Below, one piece after another: positions 1 to 7,359 of a stretch of DNA of 61,289 nt. Each line of letters begins with the position of its first letter. The stretch's first letter is position 1. Position numbers and translations under genes: made by a program. The notes beneath the pieces were generated by a model, which was given only the letters and a program-made list of their open reading frames with translations, was not told where the DNA came from and did not search any database. Source of the stretch: JAUXFS01 sp050329575 (GTDB lineage: Bacteria; Pseudomonadota; Alphaproteobacteria; Rhodospirillales; Defluviicoccaceae); assembly GCA_050329575.1 (NCBI GenBank), contig JBHJOP010000066.1:1-61289 (forward strand), in the 5' to 3' direction.

Positions 1-43
1 TTTGGTCCAGGCATTTCAGGTTCGAGTCCTGACGCCCCAGCCA
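1..43 (+). tRNA. tRNA-Gln(UUG), 3' part, cut by window start
   Basis: The window opens inside the anticodon loop. Positions 2-4 read TTG, followed by G and T and the 3' anticodon stem CCAGG. The T arm is complete: stem TCAGG (16-20) pairs with CCTGA (28-32) around loop TTCGAGT. The acceptor 3' strand CGCCCCA (33-39), discriminator G40 and encoded CCA (41-43) follow. Loop and acceptor sequence match bacterial glutamine tRNA, whose 5' acceptor strand would be TGGGGCG. The 5' half, including the D arm, lies outside the window, so the full fold cannot be checked. Confidence 0.85.
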
Positions 44-108
44 CCGGCGATCGGTCCGCGTCGCTTTCTCCGCGCGTTTCTCGCCCGTGATATGGCATCA
101 TCGCTGCT

Positions 109-1326
109 ATGGCTGCTCCCGGCCCCCCGCGCATCGAAGGTCTTGAGGTCCGGAATTACCGAGCCCTGCGAGAACTTAAGCTCGACAAGCTCACGCCCCT
201 GACCGTATTGCTGGGAGCCAACGGCAGCGGCAAGTCGACGGTTTTCGACGTTTTCGCTTTTCTTGCCGAGTGCTTCAGCGACGGAGTGCGCAAGGCCTGG
301 GACCGCCGTGGTCGTTTCAGAGAACTGCGAAGCCGCGATGCGGACGGACCCATTGTGATCGAGATTCGGTATCGAGAAAGGTCCGGCTCCAAGAAGCAGC
401 GCTCGCCCGTTATCACTTATCACTTGGAAATTGCAGAGCAACATCGTGGGCCCATCGTCAGCAGAGAGTTCTTGAGATGGACGCGCGGTCAACAGCGGGG
501 CCGTCCTTTCACATTTCTTGACTATCGAGAGGGCTCCGGCGAGGTGATTAGTGGAGAGCAACCTGAAAGCACTGACACGAGAGAGCCGAGGCCACTTTCA
601 GGCCCTGACGTGCTCGCGGTGAACACCCTCGGCCAGCTGGCCGAGAACCCACGCGTGATCGCGCTCCGCGAATTCATCACAAGCTGGCACCTCTCCTATC
701 TGTCGGCTTCGGCGGCACGGGGGAATCCGGTCGCCGGCGCCGAAGAACGGCTGTCGCAGACCGGCGACAACCTGCCGAACGTCATCCAGTATCTGAGCGA
801 GCAGCACCCGGATCGATTGAGGGAGATCTTCGATACCCTGCAACGTCGGGTACCGCGCTTGGAAAAGGTGGAAACGGAGATCCTCGCCGATGGGCGCCTG
901 ATGCTGATGTTCAAGGACGCACCGTTCTCCAGCCCGGTGCTCTCGAAATTCGCCTCCGACGGCACCCTCAAGCTGCTGGCCTATCTCGCCCTTCTCTACG
1001 ATCCTGCGCCCCCGAAGCTCATCGGAATCGAGGAGCCCGAGAACTATCTCCATCCGAAACTGTTGCCCGAGCTGGCGGAGGAATGCGTTCAGGCGGCGTC
1101 GCGGGCGCAACTTCTGATCACCACCCATTCGCCGTTTCTGCTCAACCCCTTGTCGCCCAATCAGGTGTGGATGCTGTTCAGGCAGGAGGACGGCTACACG
1201 CGCGCTCGCCGCGTTTCCGATATGCGGGGAGTCAAGGAGTTTCGCGACCAAGGGGCGGCGCTCGGCGATCTGTGGATGGAAGGACATTTCGACGCCGGCG
1301 ATCCGCTTCAAGTCGCCGAAGCGTAG
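109..1326 (+). CDS. AAA/ABC-type ATPase of the AAA_21 (OLD-like) group
   Basis: This is a 405-residue SMC/RecF-like ATPase, the type found in OLD, PARIS and similar anti-phage systems. The Walker A motif GANGSGKS is at residues 36-43, after an N-terminal strand with the typical LEVRNYRAL start. Further on come an ASDGT signature, Walker B LIGIEEPE and a switch motif TTHSPFLL. No nuclease domain is fused to it; the next gene, three bases downstream, probably supplies one. ATG 109 is the first good start after the tRNA. The pair sits directly behind tRNA-Gln, a common site for accessory DNA, but no integrase or repeated tRNA end is visible. Role in defence is inferred from architecture. Confidence 0.85.
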   Translation: MAAPGPPRIEGLEVRNYRALRELKLDKLTPLTVLLGANGSGKSTVFDVFAFLAECFSDGVRKAWDRRGRFRELRSRDADGPIVIEIRYRERSGSKKQRSPVITYHLEIAEQHRGPIVSREFLRWTRGQQRGRPFTFLDYREGSGEVISGEQPESTDTREPRPLSGPDVLAVNTLGQLAENPRVIALREFITSWHLSYLSASAARGNPVAGAEERLSQTGDNLPNVIQYLSEQHPDRLREIFDTLQRRVPRLEKVETEILADGRLMLMFKDAPFSSPVLSKFASDGTLKLLAYLALLYDPAPPKLIGIEEPENYLHPKLLPELAEECVQAASRAQLLITTHSPFLLNPLSPNQVWMLFRQEDGYTRARRVSDMRGVKEFRDQGAALGDLWMEGHFDAGDPLQVAEA

Positions 1327-1329
1327 TCG

Positions 1330-1956
1330 ATGCATATCGAGATCCAGGTGGAGGAGCCGTCCGCCGAGGCAGCGTTGAAGCACCTTGTGCCAAAGATCGT
1401 CGGGGACCGGGCAACGTTTCGGATCATCAACTACGGTTCGAAATCGCAGCTTCTCAAGAGACTGCCGGATCGCCTCAAGGCCTACGGTGCCCGCATCAGA
1501 GGGGGCGAGGACTTGAAGCTGCTGGTTCTGGTGGACCGCGACGCCGACGACTGCAGGACATTGAAAGATCGCCTGGAACGCATGGCGGCGGACGCCGGAC
1601 TGAAAACGAGGTCAGCGCCTGATCATGATGGAACCTTCGCCGTCGTCAATCGACTGGCGATCGAGGAACTCGAGGCTTGGTTCATCGGCGATGGCGATGC
1701 CGTGCGCGCGGCGTTTCCTGGGGTCCGTCCGTTCGAAGCCAGGGCGCCCTTTCGCGATCCCGACCAAGTGCGAGGCGGAACATGGGAAGCCCTGCACCGG
1801 TTGTTGAAGGGGTATGGCCACTACCGGAGCGACTACCCGAAGATCGAGGCGGCCCGCCGCATTGCGCCGCACATGAGCGTCACGGGAAACCGGTCCGCCA
1901 GCTTCCGGGCCTTTCGCAGCGGTTTCGAAGCGTTACTGGGCCAATCGCCTGGTTGA
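1330..1956 (+). CDS. DUF4276 family protein (TOPRIM-like), partner of the upstream ATPase
   Basis: This is a 208-residue protein. The acidic pattern is that of DUF4276: glutamates near the N-terminus (VEEPSAE), a strand ending in VDRDADD at about residues 62-68, and EELEAWFIGD near residue 115. Proteins of this family are thought to adopt a TOPRIM-like fold and are often encoded next to AAA_21 ATPases, where they would be the nuclease or effector subunit. The ATG lies three bases after the ATPase stop codon, so the two genes should be translated together. It converges with ispE, leaving only 32 bases between stops. The target of the putative effector cannot be read from sequence. Confidence 0.75.
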   Translation: MHIEIQVEEPSAEAALKHLVPKIVGDRATFRIINYGSKSQLLKRLPDRLKAYGARIRGGEDLKLLVLVDRDADDCRTLKDRLERMAADAGLKTRSAPDHDGTFAVVNRLAIEELEAWFIGDGDAVRAAFPGVRPFEARAPFRDPDQVRGGTWEALHRLLKGYGHYRSDYPKIEAARRIAPHMSVTGNRSASFRAFRSGFEALLGQSPG

Positions 1957-1988
1957 CGAAGTGCCGGGAACCGAGCCGAGCGGTTTCC

Positions 1989-2864
1989 TCAGTGGAGCAG
2001 TTCCGCCGCTTCGAGCCACCATGCGGGTTGGGCTTGCCGGAGGACGTCGGCGCCGGCTTCGGCCTGATCCCGGGTGGCGAACAGGGCGAAGCAGGTGGCG
2101 CCGCTGCCGCTCATGCGCGCGAGCAGGGCGCCGGGAAGAGCTTCCAAGGCGGCGAGGACGGTGCCGATCGCCGGTTGCAGGGCGATCGCCGCGGCGGTGA
2201 GGTCGTTGCGGCGCCGGGCGAGCAGCCGGGCGAGGTCGGCCGCGCCGGCGGGCGACGCATCGAAGCGGCCAGGGGCGGAGAACGGGCCTTCGCGACGCTT
2301 GAACACCGCCGGCGTCGGCAGCGCGACGCCCGGGTTGGCGAGGATCAGCGCGCACGGAGGGAGCGGCGGCGCCTCCGCCACGTCCTCGCCGATGCCGCCG
2401 ACGAACGCCGGGCGGCCGACGAGGCAGGCCGGCACGTCGGCCCCGAGGCCGAGCGCGAGGGCCTCCAGATCGGCCGGCACCGGTGACACCCGCCACAATC
2501 GGGAGAGCGCGATCAGCGCCGCGGCGGCATCGGCGGATCCGCCCCCGATGCCGGCCGCGACCGGCAGCCGCTTCGTCAGGCGGATCCGCGCTCCGGCCGC
2601 GACGCCCGTGGCGTCCGCGAGCGCCGCCGCCGCCCGCAGGACGAGGTTGTCGTCGCCCGTCGGCACACCGGCCGCGAACGGACCGTCGATGCCGAGGGTC
2701 AGATCCTCGGCGGCTTCGACCGTGACGGTGTCGGCGACATCGGCGAACGCGACCAGGCTGTCGAGCAGATGATAGCCGTCGCCGCGGCGGCCCAGAACGT
2801 GAAGAAAGAGGTTGACCTTGGCCGGCGCCGGAACGGTCGTCCCGCCGGCGGGCGGTTCAGTCAT
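1989..2864 (-). CDS. ispE: 4-diphosphocytidyl-2-C-methyl-D-erythritol kinase
   Basis: IspE phosphorylates the 2-hydroxyl of CDP-methylerythritol in the non-mevalonate (MEP) isoprenoid pathway in the cytosol. The 291-residue protein is of normal length. It begins with PAPAKVNLFLHV, containing the catalytic lysine at residue 16. The GHMP ATP-binding loop PVAAGIGGGSADAA is at 101-114, and GADVPACL, with the likely catalytic aspartate, is at 141-148. The C-terminal GHMP segment MSGSGATCFAL is also present. The start overlaps the last codons of the upstream TPR lipoprotein gene by 8 bases, so the two are coupled. Confidence 0.95.
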   Translation of the reverse strand: MTEPPAGGTTVPAPAKVNLFLHVLGRRGDGYHLLDSLVAFADVADTVTVEAAEDLTLGIDGPFAAGVPTGDDNLVLRAAAALADATGVAAGARIRLTKRLPVAAGIGGGSADAAAALIALSRLWRVSPVPADLEALALGLGADVPACLVGRPAFVGGIGEDVAEAPPLPPCALILANPGVALPTPAVFKRREGPFSAPGRFDASPAGAADLARLLARRRNDLTAAAIALQPAIGTVLAALEALPGALLARMSGSGATCFALFATRDQAEAGADVLRQAQPAWWLEAAELLH

Positions 2865-4608
2865 CGGTGTCGGCGCTGGCTTCCCTGACCAGGCCTTGCT
2901 GGAGCTTGGTCTCGATCTTGACCCTGAGCTCCGGTTCCGGCCCGAGGGCGAGGGCGGTCCGCCATTGATAGCGGGCCTCGCGCTGCCGACCCACCGCCCA
3001 GTAGGCGTCGCCGAGATGGTCGTTGATCACCGGGTCCTCGGGGCGAAGTTCCACCGCGCGCTCCAGCTCCACCACGGCGTCCTCGTACTTGCCGAGCTGG
3101 AAGTAGACCCAGCCGAGGCTGTCGACGATGTAGCCGTCGTTCGGGCGAAGCTCGACCGCCCGGCGGATCATCGCCTGCGCTTCCTCGAGATTGCGTCCCT
3201 GTTCGACCCAGGAATACCCCAAATAGTTGAGAACGAACGGTTGATCGGGCTCGAACTGCAACGCCTGCAGGAAGTCGGCCTCGGCACGTGGCCACGACTG
3301 CGAGCGCTCCAGCGCCATGCCGCGGGCATAGAGCAGGCGCCAGTGCCGCGGCTCCAGGGTGCCGATGCGGGCCACCGCTTCGTCGTAGACCTCGACCGCT
3401 TCCCTGAACTGTTCGCGGCGGCGCAGGATGTCGCCGAGGTCGATCAGCGGCTCGGCATCGTCCGGCCATCCCCGGGCCATCGCCCTCAGGGTCTCGATCG
3501 CCTCGTCGAAGCGATCCATCTGGTTCAGGTTGAGGGCGATGTTGAGCCGGGCCTGCCGGTAATGCGGCGAGTCGGGATCGATGGCGGCGTAAAGGGCGTT
3601 GGCCTCCCCCAGACGTTCATAGGACTGCAGGAAGTTGGCGACCAGCATCTGCAGCACCGGGAAATCGGGCCGCAGGTGGAGCCCCAGGCGCCCCAGGACC
3701 AGTCCGGTCTCGCGCGTGTTCTGGCGAGACAGCGCGCCAGCCCCGTCGAGCAGCGCTTCGGCGGCACCGAAAGCGGGCGTGTCGATCTCCCGGTCGGCGG
3801 ACACGCTCCCCGCCGGCGGCGACAGGGAGACGACCAACTGGCCATCGGCCGGTTTCTGCGCGGCGAATCGCTGCCGCAGGGCGACCGCTTCGTCCGGTCG
3901 TCCGGCCCGGACGAGCACCCCTCCCAGCAGGTCGACCATCCGCAGCGTCAGCGTCTCCTGGGCGTCGATCACGGTCCGCGCATGCCGCGCCGCCGCATCC
4001 CGATCGCCCGCAGCGTCGTTGAGCAGCGCCGCATGCAGGTTGTAGAGGGGGATGAATGCACTCGTGTTCATGAGCGGCTGGAGGGCTGCCACCGCTTCGT
4101 CGCCGCGCCCGAGACCAAACAGGGTCCACGCCCGAAGAACCGGTTGCAGAAACGGCGTGAGGGAGCTCTCGGGGAGCTCGGCGAGCCTCGCCTCCGCTTC
4201 CGTCAGCCGGCCCTGTCGAATGTCGTCGACCGCGATGGTCAGGTGGGTAAGGACCGTGCCGTCATCCGTCTCGACCAGGCGGCGGCCATATGTCGCCGCC
4301 TCCTCGACGCGACCGTCGAGAACCAGGACCAGAGACGCCCGTCGCAGCAGCACCGCGTCGTTCGGCGCCTTTTCCAACGCCGCGATCAGAAATTCGGCGG
4401 CGGCGGCGTCGTCGCGGCTGGTCCGCGCATGCCGCGCGGCGAGGTAGTTGCCGGTCAACGTCCGACCGGGCGTCACCATGTCACCGCCGCCGCCTGCACC
4501 CGGGGCGAGGTCGTCGGACGCGCAGGCCGCCGGCAACGCCGCCACTGCCAAGGCGGTGACGAAGCGTCGCAGCGCAGGCGCTCGATCGCCGCGGAACCGC
4601 TGGGTCAT
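2857..4608 (-). CDS. TPR-repeat lipoprotein
   Basis: This 583-residue protein is built mostly of tetratricopeptide repeats, best seen in the C-terminal half in units with the W..LG..Y...G...EA pattern, for example around YLGYSWVEQG and SLGWVYFQLG. The N-terminus has arginines, a hydrophobic stretch and LPAAC (cysteine 29), a lipobox-like site followed by a Gly/Ala-rich linker, so it is probably a periplasm-facing lipoprotein. The reading frame stays open upstream to 4851, but that part is antisense shadow of the neighbouring gene, and ATG 4608 gives the signal sequence. It sits between ETF-QO (10 bases upstream) and ispE. Binding partner unknown; an outer-membrane assembly or scaffold role is only a guess. 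Confidence 0.85.
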   Translation of the reverse strand: MTQRFRGDRAPALRRFVTALAVAALPAACASDDLAPGAGGGGDMVTPGRTLTGNYLAARHARTSRDDAAAAEFLIAALEKAPNDAVLLRRASLVLVLDGRVEEAATYGRRLVETDDGTVLTHLTIAVDDIRQGRLTEAEARLAELPESSLTPFLQPVLRAWTLFGLGRGDEAVAALQPLMNTSAFIPLYNLHAALLNDAAGDRDAAARHARTVIDAQETLTLRMVDLLGGVLVRAGRPDEAVALRQRFAAQKPADGQLVVSLSPPAGSVSADREIDTPAFGAAEALLDGAGALSRQNTRETGLVLGRLGLHLRPDFPVLQMLVANFLQSYERLGEANALYAAIDPDSPHYRQARLNIALNLNQMDRFDEAIETLRAMARGWPDDAEPLIDLGDILRRREQFREAVEVYDEAVARIGTLEPRHWRLLYARGMALERSQSWPRAEADFLQALQFEPDQPFVLNYLGYSWVEQGRNLEEAQAMIRRAVELRPNDGYIVDSLGWVYFQLGKYEDAVVELERAVELRPEDPVINDHLGDAYWAVGRQREARYQWRTALALGPEPELRVKIETKLQQGLVREASADTDD

Positions 4609-4618
4609 CGTCGCGGTC

Positions 4619-6247
4619 TCACATGTTCGGGTAGTTGGGTCCGCCGCCGCCTTCGGGAACAACCCAGTTGATATTCTGTGAGGGGTCCTTGATGTCGCAG
4701 GTCTTGCAGTGGACGCAGTTGGCGGCGTTGATCTGCAACCGCTGCTTCCCGTTCTCGGCGACGAACTCGTAAACGCCGGCCGGACAGTATCGCGCCTCCG
4801 GCCCGTCGTAGAGGGCGAGGTTGACCTCGACGGGGATCCGGTCGTCCTCAAGCGTCAGGTGGATCGGTTGGTTCTCTTCGTGGTTGGTGTTGGAGATGAA
4901 CACCGACGAGAGTTTGTCGAACGAGATCACGCCGTCGGGCTTGGGGTACTCGATCTTCGGGCACTCGCTCGCCTTCTTGAGCGCCTTGTGGTCTTCGCGA
5001 TGCTTGAGCGTCCACGGCATCTTGCCCCGGAACAGGTAGGTCTCCAGCGCCGAATAGGCGATGCCGGCCCACAGCCCCCAGTGGAACGACGGCCGGATGT
5101 TGCGGACCGCGGACAGCTCCGACCACAGCCACGACTTTTTCAGCGCTTCCGGATAGGCCTCGACCATCGGCACCGGACCGTCCTCGACGAGCGCATCGAA
5201 GACGGCTTCCGCGCACACGATCGCCGACTTCATCGCCGTGTGGGTGCCCTTGATCTTCGGCACGTTGAGGAAGCCGGCGGTGTCGCCGATCAGCGCACCG
5301 CCGGGAAACACCAGACGGGGGATCGACTGGAAGCCTCCTTCCGACAGCGCCCGCGCGCCGTAGGCGATGCGCCGACCGCCCTCGAACGTCGGGCGGATCG
5401 CCGGATGGGTCTTGAAGCGCTGGAACTCGTCGAACGGGCTCAGATGCGGGTTCTCGTAGTCGAGGGCGATGACGAAGCCGACCGCAACCTGATTGTTCTC
5501 GAGGTGATAGAGGAACGAACCGCCGTAGGTGTTGCGGTCCATCGGCCAGCCGACGGTATGGACCACCTTGCCCGGTTGATGCCGGGTCGGCTCGACCTCC
5601 CACAGCTCCTTGATGCCGATGCCGTAGGCCTGCGGCTGCACGCCGTCGCGAAGGTTGAATCGCGAGAACAGCGTCTTGGTCAGCGAACCGCGGCAACCCT
5701 CGGCGAAGATCGTGTAGGTGGCGTGCAGTTCGACCCCGGGCTGATGGTTGGCGGTCGGCTGGCCATCACGCCCCACCCCCATGTCGCCGGTGGCGACGCC
5801 CTTGACGCGGCCGTCCTCGTGGTAGAGCACTTCGGCCGCGGCGAAGCCGGGATAGATCTCCACCCCGAGCGCCTCCGCCTGCTCGGCGAGCCAGCGGCAG
5901 ACGTTGCCGAGGCTGACCACGTAGTTGCCGTGGTTGTGCATCTGCGGCGGTGTTGGGAGCTTGAAGGCCCGCTTCTCGGTCAGGAACAGGAATTGGTCGT
6001 CGGTCGCCGGCGTGTTCAGCGGGGCGCCACGGTCCTTCCAGTCGGGGATCAGTTCGTTGAGGGCCCGCGGCTCGATCACCGCGCCCGACAGGATGTGGGC
6101 GCCGATCTCGGATCCCTTTTCGATGACGCACACCGAAAGTTCGCGTTCTCGCTCGGCGGCGAGTTGTGCGAGCCGGATCGCCGCCGTCAGCCCCGAAGGC
6201 CCGCCACCGACGATCAGCACATCGAACGTCATCGATTCCCGGTCCAT
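4619..6247 (-). CDS. Electron transfer flavoprotein-ubiquinone oxidoreductase
   Basis: ETF-QO is a membrane-associated enzyme that takes electrons from electron transfer flavoprotein, reduced by acyl-CoA and other dehydrogenases, and passes them to ubiquinone. The 542-residue length fits the family. The N-terminal FAD-binding motif IVGGGPSGL is followed by an ERE-containing helix. The C-terminal 4Fe-4S cluster is supplied by Cys488 (RYCPAG) and Cys511, 514 and 517 (NCVHCKTC). The start at 6247 gives the family-typical N-terminus MDRESM and has GGAG 8-9 bases upstream; a longer in-frame start at 6298 is less likely. First gene of a minus-strand unit with the TPR lipoprotein and ispE. Confidence 0.95.
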   Translation of the reverse strand: MDRESMTFDVLIVGGGPSGLTAAIRLAQLAAERERELSVCVIEKGSEIGAHILSGAVIEPRALNELIPDWKDRGAPLNTPATDDQFLFLTEKRAFKLPTPPQMHNHGNYVVSLGNVCRWLAEQAEALGVEIYPGFAAAEVLYHEDGRVKGVATGDMGVGRDGQPTANHQPGVELHATYTIFAEGCRGSLTKTLFSRFNLRDGVQPQAYGIGIKELWEVEPTRHQPGKVVHTVGWPMDRNTYGGSFLYHLENNQVAVGFVIALDYENPHLSPFDEFQRFKTHPAIRPTFEGGRRIAYGARALSEGGFQSIPRLVFPGGALIGDTAGFLNVPKIKGTHTAMKSAIVCAEAVFDALVEDGPVPMVEAYPEALKKSWLWSELSAVRNIRPSFHWGLWAGIAYSALETYLFRGKMPWTLKHREDHKALKKASECPKIEYPKPDGVISFDKLSSVFISNTNHEENQPIHLTLEDDRIPVEVNLALYDGPEARYCPAGVYEFVAENGKQRLQINAANCVHCKTCDIKDPSQNINWVVPEGGGGPNYPNM

Positions 6248-6275
6248 CGAAGTCTCCAGCCTGCTTCGGTCGTGT

Positions 6276-6305
6276 TTGCCCATCCAATCCGGAACCACCT
6301 ATAAC
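6276..6305 (+). promoter_or_regulatory. Candidate promoter for the uracil-DNA glycosylase gene
   Basis: TTGCCC (6276-6281) and TATAAC (6300-6305) are separated by 18 bases on the plus strand, placing a start near 6312, about 50 bases upstream of ATG 6364. The element lies in the 116-base divergent gap with ETF-QO. Confidence 0.35.
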
Positions 6306-6330
6306 ATAGCCATTTCGCCCGGCACCGCAA
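6303..6330 (-). promoter_or_regulatory. Candidate promoter for ETF-QO
   Basis: On the minus strand, TTGCGG (6330-6325) and TATGTT (6308-6303) are separated by 16 bases, a reasonable housekeeping sigma-factor match about 56 bases upstream of the ETF-QO start. It overlaps the candidate divergent promoter for the glycosylase. Confidence 0.35.
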
Positions 6331-6363
6331 AATGATCGCGGTCGGAGAGATCGGAGAAGGTCG

Positions 6364-7221
6364 ATGATCGAGACCAGTGCCATGTCGGTCGCGGCGTTGC
6401 TTCGCTGGTATCTGGATGCCGGTGTCGACGAGACCATCGGCGAACGGCCGCTCGATCGCTATCGTGACGCGGCGGGAGCCGGAGAGGCCCCGGACGCCGC
6501 AGGGGAGGCTCGGTCATCGTCCGCCCCCGCTGCGGACGGGGAACCCCGGACCGATCGGGCGGCCCCGTCCGTCCGCGCCCCATCCGCCCGCGCCCCGGCG
6601 GCGGGTCCCGTCGCCGGCGCCGTCCATCTGGCGTCGCGGGCGACCAGTCTCGATCAACTCCGTCAGGCGCTGAGCGGCTTCGACGGTTGCCCGCTCAGCG
6701 GCACCGCCACCAACCTGGTGTTCGGTGACGGCAATCCCGCCGCCCGCATCGTGTTCATCGGCGAGGCGCCGGGCGCCGAGGAGGACCTGCGCGGCCTGCC
6801 GTTCGTCGGCCCCTCGGGCCGGCTTCTCGACCAGATGCTGGCGTCGATCGGGCTCGATCGCACCCGGGTGTTCATCTCCAACACCGTGTTCTGGCGGCCC
6901 CCCGGCAACCGCAATCCGAGCACCACCGAGGTCGCCACCTGCATGCCGTTCGTCGAGCGGATGCTCGAGCTGATCGATCCGGTACTCCTGGTGGCTCTCG
7001 GCGGACCGGCGGCGAGCGCGCTGCTCGGCCAGAAGGAGAGTGTCGGTCGCCTGCGCGGTCGGGTTTTCAGCTACCAGACCGCCGGCCTCTCCCGTCCGGT
7101 GCGGGCTCGGGTGATGTATCACCCTGCGTATCTGTTGCGAACACCGGCGCAGAAACGGCTGGCATGGCGCGACCTGTTGGCACTGAAGCAGGACATCGAG
7201 GCGGCCGGACCGAACAGCTGA
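6364..7221 (+). CDS. Uracil-DNA glycosylase, family 4 type
   Basis: This enzyme would remove uracil from DNA as the first step of base excision repair. The core shows motif 1 GEAPGAEEDL (133-142), PFVGPSGRLLDQML, NTVFWRPPGNRNP (173-185) and the active-site loop HPAYLLR (253-259). An N-terminal helix region is joined to the core by an Ala/Pro-rich linker at about residues 38-96. Two of the four cysteines that hold the 4Fe-4S cluster in classical family-4 enzymes are missing: Phe106 and Trp177 stand at the first and third positions, while Cys109 and Cys193 remain. The protein therefore probably lacks the cluster. The family call rests on the motifs. Confidence 0.88.
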   Translation: MIETSAMSVAALLRWYLDAGVDETIGERPLDRYRDAAGAGEAPDAAGEARSSSAPAADGEPRTDRAAPSVRAPSARAPAAGPVAGAVHLASRATSLDQLRQALSGFDGCPLSGTATNLVFGDGNPAARIVFIGEAPGAEEDLRGLPFVGPSGRLLDQMLASIGLDRTRVFISNTVFWRPPGNRNPSTTEVATCMPFVERMLELIDPVLLVALGGPAASALLGQKESVGRLRGRVFSYQTAGLSRPVRARVMYHPAYLLRTPAQKRLAWRDLLALKQDIEAAGPNS

Positions 7222-7359
7222 CATCGTTCTGCCACCTTCGTGTCGCGATTTCTGGTCCGGGGCGGCGCGATGCGCGGTCGACACGGTTGCTCGGTGTCGC
7301 AGCGCTTTGTTAAAGGTTTACGGGCAACAGTCACGGAGAACGGGCTCGGGGACGGACTG

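Noticed and set aside
1..1956. Integrated genomic island ending at tRNA-Gln
   Set aside because: No integrase and no second copy of the tRNA 3' end is visible downstream; the upstream side is outside the window, so an island cannot be claimed.
2812..4671. Very long open frames antisense to the TPR gene, ETF-QO and the Lon-like protease
   Set aside because: High third-position GC keeps antisense frames free of stops; their products are Arg/Gly/Asp-rich without family motifs, while the opposite strand encodes clear proteins.
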